Part shown: positions 27,277 to 35,951 of the stretch, piece by piece
How positions within the stretch are numbered: position 1 is the first letter of the stretch
Layout: each line of letters begins with the position of its first letter
From: Fusobacterium ulcerans ATCC 49185
GTDB lineage: Bacteria; Fusobacteriota; Fusobacteriia; Fusobacteriales; Fusobacteriaceae
Length of the DNA stretch: 64,000 nucleotides
Direction: 5' to 3'
Assembly (NCBI RefSeq): GCF_900683735.1
Contig: NZ_LR215979.1
Location: forward strand, 2,542,001 to 2,606,000
Program-made: the position numbers and the translations under genes
Notes under the pieces: generated by a model
What the model saw: only the letters and a program-made list of their open reading frames with translations
Databases searched by the model: none
What the model was told of the DNA's origin: nothing

Positions 27277-28599
27277 TTATTCATCAATTTCATCAAATAC
27301 TGATTTTCCTGTTTCATTCTTTTTAAAGAATAGATAGTATATTACTACACCAATTACAGAATTTTTAGGATCTTCATATAGAGTAGCTATCAATACAACA
27401 AGTGATAAAACTATTGTTATTATTGGTAAGAATGGATATCCTATTACTTTATATGGTCTTGGAAGATTAGGATATTTTTTTCTCAAAACAAATACTGATG
27501 AAACTCCCATTGTATAGAATATCCAAGCACAAAATGCAACAAGAGCTGTTAGCTGCTCAAAAGTACCAAATAAAATTAATAAACTTGAAATTATTGCTGT
27601 TGCAATCTGAGCATTGATAGGTGTTCCTGTTTTAGGGTTAATTTTAGCAAATACTGAAAAGAATCTCTTATCTCTAGCCATTGCATAATATTCTCTGGGA
27701 TAAGCCAGTATACATCCATTACATGAACCAAATATTGCTAAAAGAGCTCCTATTGTTACAAGAAGTCCTCCTGATTTTCCAATTAAATTTGTAGCTGCCA
27801 GTGCTGCTGGTGCATCATTAGATGCAATATCTACAACAGGAAGTGTCTTCAAAAGAGCAAGATTAAATAGTATGTATATTAAAGTTACTCCTATAACTCC
27901 TATTGTTACTGCTTTTGGAAGATCTTTCTTAGGATTTTTCAATTCTTCTGATACTATATATACAGAACTCCATCCATCAAATGCCCAAAGAGCAGCAACT
28001 ATTGAAAGAGCAAAAGCTGTGACTATACTTTTTCCCTCGCCTGGTACCATTGTCATAGGATTATTAACATCTCCCATTGCAAGTCCGAGAATTATTATTA
28101 ATACAATAGGTACAAGCTTAGCCACCATAAAAATTCCCTGCACATTTCCACCCTTTTTTATTCCCAACATATTAATTCCTGAAAGCACAAGTATCATAAC
28201 AATTGCCATTATTTTTATTTGGATATCTGTAAGTCCAACTATAGTACTGAAATATGTAGCAAATCCCACTGCCAAAGCACTAATTGATCCTGATTGTGAT
28301 ATAAAGAAATCTGTAAGTCCCATTGCAAAACCAGCTGCTGGACTGAATGCTTCTGATATATATGTGTATGTTCCTCCTGATTTAGGAATAGACGTTCCAA
28401 GTTCAGCATAACATAAAGCGGCCATTAAAGACATTAATCCTGCTATTAACCACGCTAAAATAGCAAATCCTGGTGACATTCCTGATCTTTGTAGAACGAA
28501 TGTACTTACATAAAATATTCCTGACCCTATCATTATTCCCCCAACTATTGAAACCGCATGAAACAACCCTAGTTCTTTTTTTAATCCTTTTTCTTCCAT
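27277..28599 (-). CDS. APC family amino acid permease
   Basis: The 440-residue protein has about twelve membrane helices and the APC start GLFHAVSIVGGIMIGSGIFY, followed by AALCYAELGTSIPKSGGTY and AFDGWSSVYIVSEELKNPKKDLP. It imports an amino acid or related compound, possibly in exchange for a product. Its start lies inside the 3' end of the BTAD regulator gene (19-bp overlap) with GGGGAGG upstream, so the two are translationally coupled. As the last gene of the amidohydrolase operon, it may import the N-acyl or amide substrate of those enzymes or export the product. Confidence 0.92.
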   Translation of the reverse strand: MEEKGLKKELGLFHAVSIVGGIMIGSGIFYVSTFVLQRSGMSPGFAILAWLIAGLMSLMAALCYAELGTSIPKSGGTYTYISEAFSPAAGFAMGLTDFFISQSGSISALAVGFATYFSTIVGLTDIQIKIMAIVMILVLSGINMLGIKKGGNVQGIFMVAKLVPIVLIIILGLAMGDVNNPMTMVPGEGKSIVTAFALSIVAALWAFDGWSSVYIVSEELKNPKKDLPKAVTIGVIGVTLIYILFNLALLKTLPVVDIASNDAPAALAATNLIGKSGGLLVTIGALLAIFGSCNGCILAYPREYYAMARDKRFFSVFAKINPKTGTPINAQIATAIISSLLILFGTFEQLTALVAFCAWIFYTMGVSSVFVLRKKYPNLPRPYKVIGYPFLPIITIVLSLVVLIATLYEDPKNSVIGVVIYYLFFKKNETGKSVFDEIDE

Positions 28600-29903
28600 A
28601 ACAATTCCTCCCCTATTCTGCTTTCTATTGTACTTATAATTTTTTCTACTTCCCTACTTTTTTTATAAGTTCCTGTTATTACTAACTTTTCATTTTTCAC
28701 ATTTTGAAAAAGATAATAAAAAAGCTTTCTGCTCTTTTCATCTAATTCAATAAAATTTCTAAAAACAGCTATTATATTCTTTTTCTCTGCTGCTTTCTCC
28801 AAAAATTTTCTTATTACATAAAAAAGTTTTATTTCACTGCTTTCTTCTTTCATCTTTTGGGAATTGCTCAATTCTGGAAATAACATTGCCAGTTCTTCCT
28901 TTGAATTTTTATAGTGATACTCCTTTATAAAAACAATTTTCTCTAGAAGATTATATATTCCTTCCCCTTCTAACATCTGAAAAATATGATTTCCAGTATG
29001 CAAGAATATATATTCATCTTTTTGTTTTTTCAAAAATGTTTTAATAGTCTCTATTTCCTCTTCAAAAATATAGTTATTAAAAAATTTTATTTCTTTGGCT
29101 AAAGATTTTTTTGGCAGAATTTCTTGAAAAATTTGTTCTCTATTTTTTATATTGACAATTTTTTCATAAATTTCTTTCAATTTCTGTGAAGGGCTTATAT
29201 TTAATTCCTTTCTCAAAATTTCTGCACAGATATTATACTGTTGAACAGCTTTATGCCTTTCATTATTTTTCAAATAAAGTTCCATCAGTTTCAAATGAGT
29301 TTCCTCTGTGAGATTATTTATTTTTAAAAGTTTTTTTAATAAATTTTCTCCTTTTTCTATCTCTCCCTGTTTTTCATATATCTCTGCAGCCATATATATC
29401 CCATCTTGAAGAAGCCTTGATATATGTTCTCTTTCAAACATTATCCATTCATCAAGAACAGCACTTCCTTTTATAAAAAATCCTTCAAAAAATCCCTGTT
29501 CATATAAATCAGAAGCTTCTTTCAGAAGAGCTGCATCTGAATTTTTTATTCCATTATCTATATTTTTATAAAACTCTTTTACATCAACCCAAAGTTCAAA
29601 TTCTTCATTTATGAAACACTTTCCTTTTTCTGAAATAATCATAGGACTTAATACTCCATTTTTTTCTAATACTTTTTTTATATTAAAAAGTACCTGTCTA
29701 AGATTTGAACTTGATTTTTCTGCTGAAGATTCAGGCCAGAAAATTTCTGCTAGAATATTTTTAAAAAATTTTTTTTTACTGTTCATACACAAATAAAAAA
29801 TAAGACCTGCTCCTTTACTGCTTATCTCCTGAAATATTTCCCTACCATTTATCTCTATTCTTGGAGTACTTAAAAGATATATAGTTATTTTTGTTTTATC
29901 CAT
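28581..29903 (-). CDS. BTAD-domain transcriptional regulator with degenerate ATPase-like C-terminus
   Basis: The 440-residue protein has an OmpR-type winged helix at about 1-95 (with GAGLIFYLCMNSKKK and SSSNLRQVLFNIKK), then a bacterial transcriptional activation domain of TPR-like helices (about 100-250), as in SARP/AfsR regulators. Residues 270-440 resemble a STAND/AAA ATPase, but Walker A is missing (HTGNHIFQMLEGEG, no GKT/S) and the Walker B region reads IIAVFRNFIELDEKS with no Asp pair. It probably binds DNA without ATP-driven switching. Its start overlaps the third amidohydrolase by 8 bp (ATGGATAA), and its end overlaps the permease by 19 bp. It likely controls this operon. Confidence 0.8.
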   Translation of the reverse strand: MDKTKITIYLLSTPRIEINGREIFQEISSKGAGLIFYLCMNSKKKFFKNILAEIFWPESSAEKSSSNLRQVLFNIKKVLEKNGVLSPMIISEKGKCFINEEFELWVDVKEFYKNIDNGIKNSDAALLKEASDLYEQGFFEGFFIKGSAVLDEWIMFEREHISRLLQDGIYMAAEIYEKQGEIEKGENLLKKLLKINNLTEETHLKLMELYLKNNERHKAVQQYNICAEILRKELNISPSQKLKEIYEKIVNIKNREQIFQEILPKKSLAKEIKFFNNYIFEEEIETIKTFLKKQKDEYIFLHTGNHIFQMLEGEGIYNLLEKIVFIKEYHYKNSKEELAMLFPELSNSQKMKEESSEIKLFYVIRKFLEKAAEKKNIIAVFRNFIELDEKSRKLFYYLFQNVKNEKLVITGTYKKSREVEKIISTIESRIGEELLWKKKD

Positions 29904-31446
29904 ATACTAGTTCACCATATTTTATAGTTTTTAATATCTTTACATCTTTTATCTGCTCTTTTTTTATAGTAAAAATATCTCTGTCTAAAACGACTAAATC
30001 TGCATCAAATCCCCTTTCTATTTTTCCTTTCCTCTTCTCTTCAAAATTGGCATAAGCAGCATTTACAGTGTATATCTTAATAGCCTCATCTATATTTATT
30101 CTATTTTCCTCTTCAGTATGATTTATAGCACTATAAATTCCATAAATAGGTGAAAGAGGTGTTATATTACTTTCTGATCCCCCTACTACAACTCCCCCAA
30201 ATTTGATAATTTTTCCAATTGGATTAGCCCTTTTATATCTTTCACCTATATTTTTGATATATTTTCCATTTTTTCCTCCCCACTTGTTATCATAACCTGG
30301 CTGCATAGAAAAAATTAACCCTAACTGTACTGCCCTTTTTATCTGTTCATCATTTGGAAGAACAAAATGTTCCAACCTATGTCTATGATTTTTTCTTCCA
30401 TAAATTTTAATCGCATTTTCATAAGCCTCTAAAGCTTGATCTATTGCTCTTTCTCCTATACAGGAAAGAGCTATTTGCATATTTTTTTTATGTGCATCTA
30501 ATACAAATCTATTTAATTCTTCTTGAGTAAAATAGAGAATACCATAATTTCCCAACTCATTTTCATAAGGTTCATAGAGAGCTGCTGTCTTAGAAGAAAT
30601 AGTTCCATCCAAATAAAAATTTCCTCCTATTTTTTCCAAGCCAAATTCTACAGCTTTCTCTATATCTGTATTTTGAGCATATATAGATAAATCTATCTTG
30701 TTTTTTTTCTCATATCTTTGTACTATGTCTATATCTTCATCATCAAAAAAAGCTCCCCCCTCCATAGCATTCATAGTGGTAACTCCATTTCTCAATGCCT
30801 CTTCCACTGTCATTTTCATAGCTTGCTCTTTCATTTTATAATTTATAAAAAGTTTCTGGATTTTTTTTCTGGCAAAACCACTGGCCTCACCAAAAAGATA
30901 TCCTGTTGGCATTCCTTTCTCATCTTTCTCTACTCCATTAAGAGTAGATGGAATCGCCAGTAAATTATAGGCATAAGTATTAACAATAGTAGAGTGTATC
31001 TCATCCTTACTTACAACAATAGGATGTAGAGAAGAAATCTTATCTAAATCCCAACGATTTAATCTTTCTTTCTCTTCCCAATTAAATCCTATACACCATA
31101 TGAGCTGATTCCTTTTATATTCCTTCACAGTTTTTTGTAGCCTTTTTAAAAATTCCTCTCTTTTTTTTGTTTCAATTTTTATACAGTAATGCCCAATTCC
31201 ATTTTGTACAGCATGAACATTACAGTCATAAAATCCTGGAAGAACTGTTTTCCCTTCTAAATTTATAATATTTACCCCAAAGCCTAGTTTATCATCTAGT
31301 AAATTACTCTTTGAAACCTCTATAATCTTTCCATCTTTAATTCCTATTAATGAATAAATATCCCCTCTTTCATTCATTGATACAAATCTTCCATTATAAA
31401 TTATAGTATCTGGCAACATACCATCTTTATTCTGCCTCAAAAACAA
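29896..31446 (-). CDS. YtcJ-like amidohydrolase family protein with altered metal site (possible pseudoenzyme)
   Basis: The protein of about 516 residues aligns along its whole length with its two upstream neighbours (Amidohydro_3/YtcJ type), including GFYD.NVH, LDGTISSKTAAL and the C-terminal GKIERGFDADLVVLD. The metal motifs are changed: the first HxH is NVH (76-78), the usual HAIGDRA is SCIGERA (328-334) and SDSPVE is SESNIT. It may therefore be inactive, use another site or have a regulatory role. The start is uncertain: TTG at 31446 or 31440 fits an AGGAGG site, while ATG at 31419 fits the alignment with the paralogues. It overlaps the gene before it by up to 20 bp and the BTAD gene by 8 bp. 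Confidence 0.8.
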   Translation of the reverse strand: MFLRQNKDGMLPDTIIYNGRFVSMNERGDIYSLIGIKDGKIIEVSKSNLLDDKLGFGVNIINLEGKTVLPGFYDCNVHAVQNGIGHYCIKIETKKREEFLKRLQKTVKEYKRNQLIWCIGFNWEEKERLNRWDLDKISSLHPIVVSKDEIHSTIVNTYAYNLLAIPSTLNGVEKDEKGMPTGYLFGEASGFARKKIQKLFINYKMKEQAMKMTVEEALRNGVTTMNAMEGGAFFDDEDIDIVQRYEKKNKIDLSIYAQNTDIEKAVEFGLEKIGGNFYLDGTISSKTAALYEPYENELGNYGILYFTQEELNRFVLDAHKKNMQIALSCIGERAIDQALEAYENAIKIYGRKNHRHRLEHFVLPNDEQIKRAVQLGLIFSMQPGYDNKWGGKNGKYIKNIGERYKRANPIGKIIKFGGVVVGGSESNITPLSPIYGIYSAINHTEEENRINIDEAIKIYTVNAAYANFEEKRKGKIERGFDADLVVLDRDIFTIKKEQIKDVKILKTIKYGELVYG

Positions 31447-33064
31447 TTTTTCCTCCTATGATAGTTTTTAGTATTTTTACATCTTTAATATGATCAGGTT
31501 CTGTTTCATATAAATCTTCATCTAAAATAACTATATCTGCATATTTTCCAACCTCTATACTTCCTTTTTTATTTTCTTCAAATGTTGCATAAGCTGGTCC
31601 TGTTGTAAAAGCTCTAATCCCCTGTTCTATACTTATTTTCTGTTCTGGATTATAGCCCCCTTCTGGAAGATGGCTATATGTTTTTCTTGTCACTGCGGCA
31701 TATATTCCATGAAGAGGATTATATTCTTCCACAGGACTATCTGAACCAGCAGCTACTACGCAACCTAAATCATAAAACTTTTTAAAGTTATATGATTTAT
31801 TTCCTCTTTTTTCTCCTACTCTGTCTTCCAGCATATCAATATCTGAAGATAAAAATATAAATTCCAGTCCTCCTATAATATTATATTTTGCAAAGTCTTC
31901 TATTATACCTTCAGTTGTTATCTGACAATGATCTATTCCAAAACGAAGATCTTTTCCTTTATTTTTTTCTAATATTTCTATATATATATCTAAAATAGTT
32001 CTCATTGCTCTGTCACCAATTGCATCTGATACTAATTGAAAATCATTTTCAAAAGCATAATTATGAAGCTCTCTCAATTCATTACTTGTAAGGTACATCT
32101 CTCCTACATTATTTTTTCTATCTTCAGGGTTATCTGAATAAGGTTCTCTCAATGCTGCTGTTCTTCCCCCCAATGAACCATCTATTATAGTTTTAAAAGG
32201 TCCTATTTTAAAATATGGGCTTCCATCTCCACTTTTTAATCCTAGTGTAATAAAATCTTTTATCTCTTCTAACGTAGCCAGATGTAACATAAGATTTACA
32301 CGAATTGGAAGTTTATTTTCTCTGTCTAATTTAAAATAAACTTTTAATATATCTCTAAATGTTCCTGCTCTCAAAAGTTCAAAATCATCTGTCTGAACAG
32401 AGGTAATTCCTGAACTTACATATCTGTTTGAAGCTTTTAAAATAGCTCTTTCTATTTGTTCAGCTGTTAATTTAGGAATTATTTTATATACTATTTCTGT
32501 AGCTAGTCCAGTAAGAATTCCTGTAGCATTTCCATTATAATCTGTTTCAATAGTCCCACCTTCTATCTGAACAGGATGTTTGTATATACCAGCCAATTTT
32601 AATACTTTTGTATTTACTACAGAAATTTGAGCACAAGTTCGAGTTAGTACAATATAAAATTCTTTAAATTCTTCATCAAAATCCACTGCTAAAGGCATTT
32701 TTTTATCTAGGAATAAATTATTATCCCATCCTCTTCCCTCTATCCATTGACCTTTCTCAATTTTATTTTCAGCTATATATTTTCTTATCCTTGATTTCAT
32801 TTCGCTTATACTTTTACAACTATTAAGGTCCACCATCTCCAAACTATATCCATAGCTTAAAAGATGCATATGACTGTCATTAAAACCTGGAAGTATCATT
32901 TTTCCTTGAGCATCTACCAATTTTGTTTTTGAAGTTTTTTCTCTTAAAATATCTTCATTACTTCCAATAGAATAAATCAATCCATCTTTTATACTTACAG
33001 CAGCAAATCTAGAATTATTGTTGTCCATAGTATAGCCTTTGCCATTAAAAATTATCATATCCAT
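31427..33064 (-). CDS. YtcJ-like amidohydrolase family protein
   Basis: The 545-residue Amidohydro_3 protein has GFNDSHMH with HMH at 65-67, IDGSLGGRTAAL near 294-305, DHCQ near 379 and AAGSDSPVEEYNPLHGI. The central motif that normally reads HAIGDRA is SDAIGDRA (346-353), so one expected metal-binding His is missing. Relatives such as N-substituted formamide deformylase split C-N bonds in amides. It has no signal peptide. GGGGGAGG lies 8 bases before the ATG. It starts 24 bp after the first paralogue and runs into the third, within one transcript. Confidence 0.87.
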   Translation of the reverse strand: MDMIIFNGKGYTMDNNNSRFAAVSIKDGLIYSIGSNEDILREKTSKTKLVDAQGKMILPGFNDSHMHLLSYGYSLEMVDLNSCKSISEMKSRIRKYIAENKIEKGQWIEGRGWDNNLFLDKKMPLAVDFDEEFKEFYIVLTRTCAQISVVNTKVLKLAGIYKHPVQIEGGTIETDYNGNATGILTGLATEIVYKIIPKLTAEQIERAILKASNRYVSSGITSVQTDDFELLRAGTFRDILKVYFKLDRENKLPIRVNLMLHLATLEEIKDFITLGLKSGDGSPYFKIGPFKTIIDGSLGGRTAALREPYSDNPEDRKNNVGEMYLTSNELRELHNYAFENDFQLVSDAIGDRAMRTILDIYIEILEKNKGKDLRFGIDHCQITTEGIIEDFAKYNIIGGLEFIFLSSDIDMLEDRVGEKRGNKSYNFKKFYDLGCVVAAGSDSPVEEYNPLHGIYAAVTRKTYSHLPEGGYNPEQKISIEQGIRAFTTGPAYATFEENKKGSIEVGKYADIVILDEDLYETEPDHIKDVKILKTIIGGKIVFEAE

Positions 33065-33088
33065 ATAACATTCCTCCCCCTTTTTTTA

Positions 33089-34684
33089 TTATTTTCCATT
33101 TACTAATACTTTTTCAATATTTATTCTATCTATATTTTTTGCTCTATATATATCCTCATTAAGTACAACTATATCAGCATAATATTCTTCTTTTATTTTT
33201 CCCATTATATTTTCCATTCCTATTGAATAAGCAGAACCTGTGGTATATAATTCCAATGCTTCTTTCAAAGTAAGCTTTTCAAAGGGTCTCCATCCTCCAA
33301 AAGGTTTACCATCTGCTGTAGTTCGTTCAACAGCTGCTCTTATTCCATGAAGTGGTGCAAAATCTTCCACTGGACTATCAGAGCTTCCAGATAAAGAGAT
33401 CCCATTTTTTAATAATACTTTCCATGCATAAATATTATCTCTATATTTTTTATCAATTCTTTTTTCTGCTAGTTCGTAATCTGATACTGTAAACATTGGC
33501 TGAATATCTACAATAATTTCTAATTCCTTTATTTTTTTTATTTGTCCATAACTGGGAAGTTGGCAGTGTACAATTCTTGGTCTTAAATTTATATTATTAT
33601 ATTTTTCTTTTATCTTTTCTATAATATTTAAAATTTGATCTATTGCTCTGTCGCCAATAGCATGGCAAGCTATTTGTATTTTCTGTGAATAACAGTAATC
33701 ACATATTTTATAAAGTTCTTCATCACTGAAGTTTAATATCCCAATTTTATCAGGAGCATCAGCATAAGTATGATTCAAAGCTGCTGTCCATCCTCCAAGT
33801 GAACCATCTAATAAAACCTTTACAGTTTTTATAGTGAAATATTCATTTTCTTTAAGTTCTTCTCTTTTTTTCATAAGAAGTTGCAAAGTTGAAAACTCAC
33901 TTATTTGTAACTGTTCAAATATTCTTATTGAAAGCTTTCCTTTGTTATAAAGATTTTGAAAAGCCTGTAATATATTTAATCTGTCTATATCTCTTGAAAA
34001 AAAATTCATATCATCTGTCTGTATTGTTGTAAGCCCTTTTACTATTATCAACTTCAAAGTTTTATCTATTATATTTTCAAGTTCTTCAATAGTATAGGAA
34101 AATCTCTTTCCCCAAAATTCATTAATTTTCTCTTCATATATTAGCCCATTAGGTTTACTATCTTTATCTTTCCCTATATTTTTATTTTCCAACTGTATTT
34201 TTTCATCATTTAGACAAAGCTCCAAGACTTTACTATTAACACTAGCTATATGAATACAGATCCTTTTCAAAAAAATATAATGTTCTGTAGATATTTTATC
34301 CAAATCATTTCGATCTGGCATTCTTTTCTCTTTCAACTTCTCATGATTCCAATTAAATCCTAATACCCAACTTCCAGCAGGGATATTATTTTTTTCAATA
34401 TGTTCTTTTGTGAACTTTATTATATCATCAATTGATCCTGCATTTTTAAGATCTACCGCCTCTATAAGATTTATTCCTGTATTCAACATATGCATATGAC
34501 TATCATGAAACCCAGGCAATAGACATTTTCCCTCCATATCAATAATTTTTGTTCCTTCTGGTACTTCATTAACATTTATATCTATTTTTTTTATTTTTCC
34601 ATTTTCTATATAGATATTTTCAGCTTGTGGTTTTTCATCATCCATTGTATAAATTACTGCATTTTTCAGGAATAATTTTTCCAT
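33089..34684 (-). CDS. YtcJ-like amidohydrolase family protein (intact metal motifs)
   Basis: The protein of about 531 residues has all Amidohydro_3 landmarks: GFHDSHMH (HMH at 63-65), LLDGSLGGWTAAL, CHAIGDRA (His at 341), VHCQ (373-375) and SGSSDSPVEDFAPLHGIRAA. Family members hydrolyse N-acyl or amide bonds using one or two zinc or similar ions; the substrate is unknown. The ATG at 34684 is preferred because GAGGGG lies 8 bases away; the ATG at 34690 would be only 2 bases from it. It is the first gene of the five-gene operon. The roughly 290 bp upstream carry two TTCTAGAA palindromes, with no clear consensus promoter. Confidence 0.9.
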   Translation of the reverse strand: MEKLFLKNAVIYTMDDEKPQAENIYIENGKIKKIDINVNEVPEGTKIIDMEGKCLLPGFHDSHMHMLNTGINLIEAVDLKNAGSIDDIIKFTKEHIEKNNIPAGSWVLGFNWNHEKLKEKRMPDRNDLDKISTEHYIFLKRICIHIASVNSKVLELCLNDEKIQLENKNIGKDKDSKPNGLIYEEKINEFWGKRFSYTIEELENIIDKTLKLIIVKGLTTIQTDDMNFFSRDIDRLNILQAFQNLYNKGKLSIRIFEQLQISEFSTLQLLMKKREELKENEYFTIKTVKVLLDGSLGGWTAALNHTYADAPDKIGILNFSDEELYKICDYCYSQKIQIACHAIGDRAIDQILNIIEKIKEKYNNINLRPRIVHCQLPSYGQIKKIKELEIIVDIQPMFTVSDYELAEKRIDKKYRDNIYAWKVLLKNGISLSGSSDSPVEDFAPLHGIRAAVERTTADGKPFGGWRPFEKLTLKEALELYTTGSAYSIGMENIMGKIKEEYYADIVVLNEDIYRAKNIDRINIEKVLVNGK

Positions 34685-34824
34685 ATTCATTTCCCCTCTG
34701 TCTTTTTTTTATTATTATACAAGAATCTTGTAATTTATTTGTTTTTTTTCTGTTATTAATTTGTCAATATTTATTTTTTTTATAAAAAGAACTTGTAATA
34801 AATATTTTTTATCAATAAAAACAT

Positions 34825-34858
34825 TTCTAGAATTTTACTGTTTTTTTAATTTCTAGAA
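34825..34858. promoter_or_regulatory. Two TTCTAGAA palindromes upstream of the amidohydrolase operon
   Basis: The motif ATTTCTAGAA occurs twice, with the TTCTAGAA cores at 34825-34832 and 34851-34858, 26 bp apart. They lie about 140-170 bp upstream of the first amidohydrolase. They may be operator sites, for example for the BTAD protein; this is inferred. Confidence 0.4.
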
Positions 34859-34919
34859 ACTTTAATTTATTTGTAACTGTAACAACTTTCAGTATATTTA
34901 AAAAGTCAATATATTAACA

Positions 34920-34952
34920 ATAAAAAAATACCACAGATTTCTCTGTGGTATT
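34920..34952 (-). terminator. Terminator of rplM-rpsI
   Basis: AATACCACAGA (34927-34937) and TCTGTGGTATT (34942-34952) form a perfect 11-bp stem with a 4-base loop. On the minus strand a run of seven T follows. Confidence 0.92.
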
Positions 34953-34981
34953 GATAACCAAGTTTTGGTAAATCCAACCAA

Positions 34982-35386
34982 TTATCTTTTTGAGAATTGA
35001 GGACTTCTTCTTGCTTTTTTCTTTCCGTATTTCTTTCTTTCTACCATTCTTGAGTCTCTAGTTAGGAATCCAGCTTCTCTTAAAGCTGCTTTTAAAGTTT
35101 CATCAGAAAGTAGTAAAGCTCTTGCTACACCATGTCTAATAGCTCCAGCTTGTCCAGAGTTTCCTCCTCCAACTACATTAACTCTTACTTCAAATTTATC
35201 TAAAGTTTCAGTTAATACCAATGGTTGCTCTACTATTCTAGAAAGAATTTGTCTTCCTCCAAAATATTCAGCCATTGATTTTCCATTTATTTCAATTCCT
35301 TTTCCTCCAGGAATTAGTCTTACTCTTGCTACAGAAGTTTTTCTTCTACCAGTTCCTCTATATTGAATCATTTCAGCCACTGTCAT
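34982..35386 (-). CDS. rpsI: 30S ribosomal protein S9
   Basis: The 134-residue protein has [18 protein letters not shown] at the start, [19 protein letters not shown] in the middle and the invariant C-terminal SPQFSKR, whose last basic residues reach the ribosomal P site. Its length is normal for S9. It starts 10 bp after rplM, as in nearly all bacteria. The exact start (ATG 35386 or GTG 35380) is uncertain because the AGGGGG site is only a few bases from the ATG. Confidence 0.98.
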   Translation of the reverse strand: MTVAEMIQYRGTGRRKTSVARVRLIPGGKGIEINGKSMAEYFGGRQILSRIVEQPLVLTETLDKFEVRVNVVGGGNSGQAGAIRHGVARALLLSDETLKAALREAGFLTRDSRMVERKKYGKKKARRSPQFSKR

Positions 35387-35396
35387 TTACCCCCTA

Positions 35397-35831
35397 TTAA
35401 AATTCTACCTTTACTGGTTTTTGTGCTGTATGTGCATGTTCTGCACCTGCAAACACTCTTAATCTTGTTAGTTGTTCTCTTCCTAATTTATTTTTTGGAA
35501 GCATTCTTTTAACAGCTAGCATTAATAGTTCTTCTGGTTTTTTATCTAAGATTTCTCCTAGTTTTCTTTCTCTTAATCCACCTGGGAATCCAGAGTGATT
35601 GTAATATGTCTTATCAGTTAACTTATTTCCAGTAACCATTATTTTAGCTACATTAGTAACCACTACAAAATCTCCTCCATCAATATGTGGAGTGAAAGTT
35701 AATTTTTCTTTACCCATTAATTTTTTAGCAACTTCAACTGCTAATCTACCTAATATTTGTCCTTCTGCGTCGTAATGATGCCATTCTCTAACAACATCTT
35801 CTTTTCTTTGCATAAAAGTATACTTTTTCAC
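35397..35831 (-). CDS. rplM: 50S ribosomal protein L13
   Basis: The 144-residue protein has the L13 segments HHYDAEGQILGRLAVEVAKKL, the NVAKIMVTGNKLTDKTYYNH region and MLPKNKLGREQLTRLRVFAG. It binds 23S rRNA early in 50S assembly and is also known as a regulator of its own operon in E. coli. The start is a GTG at 35831, ten bases after AGGAGG. The operon is read from a full-consensus promoter at 35914-35942 through a leader of about 75 nt with two hairpins. Confidence 0.98.
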   Translation of the reverse strand: MKKYTFMQRKEDVVREWHHYDAEGQILGRLAVEVAKKLMGKEKLTFTPHIDGGDFVVVTNVAKIMVTGNKLTDKTYYNHSGFPGGLRERKLGEILDKKPEELLMLAVKRMLPKNKLGREQLTRLRVFAGAEHAHTAQKPVKVEF

Positions 35832-35852
35832 TTTAATTTTTCCTCCTCAAAT

Positions 35853-35942
35853 GTTATATCTTCATAATATAACGCAACGGTCCTTTTGTGGGAAAGGTTT
35901 AATATACCTAACTATTATATTCATTTTCCCTTATTATGTCAA
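35853..35942 (-). promoter_or_regulatory. rplM-rpsI promoter and structured leader
   Basis: On the minus strand TTGACA (plus 35937-35942) and TATAAT (plus 35914-35919) are 17 bp apart, a perfect consensus. The leader then forms CCTTT/AAAGG (35882-35897) and GTTATAT/ATATAAC (35853-35873) hairpins, the latter just before the AGGAGG site. This fits a ribosomal-protein autoregulatory leader, which is inferred. Confidence 0.75.
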
Positions 35943-35951
35943 GCTTTTTCT

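Noticed and set aside
27872-28411. Long open frame on the plus strand (179 codons) opposite the APC permease
   Set aside because: It lies fully inside a clear permease gene, has no ribosome binding site, and its composition is the antisense of membrane-helix codons.
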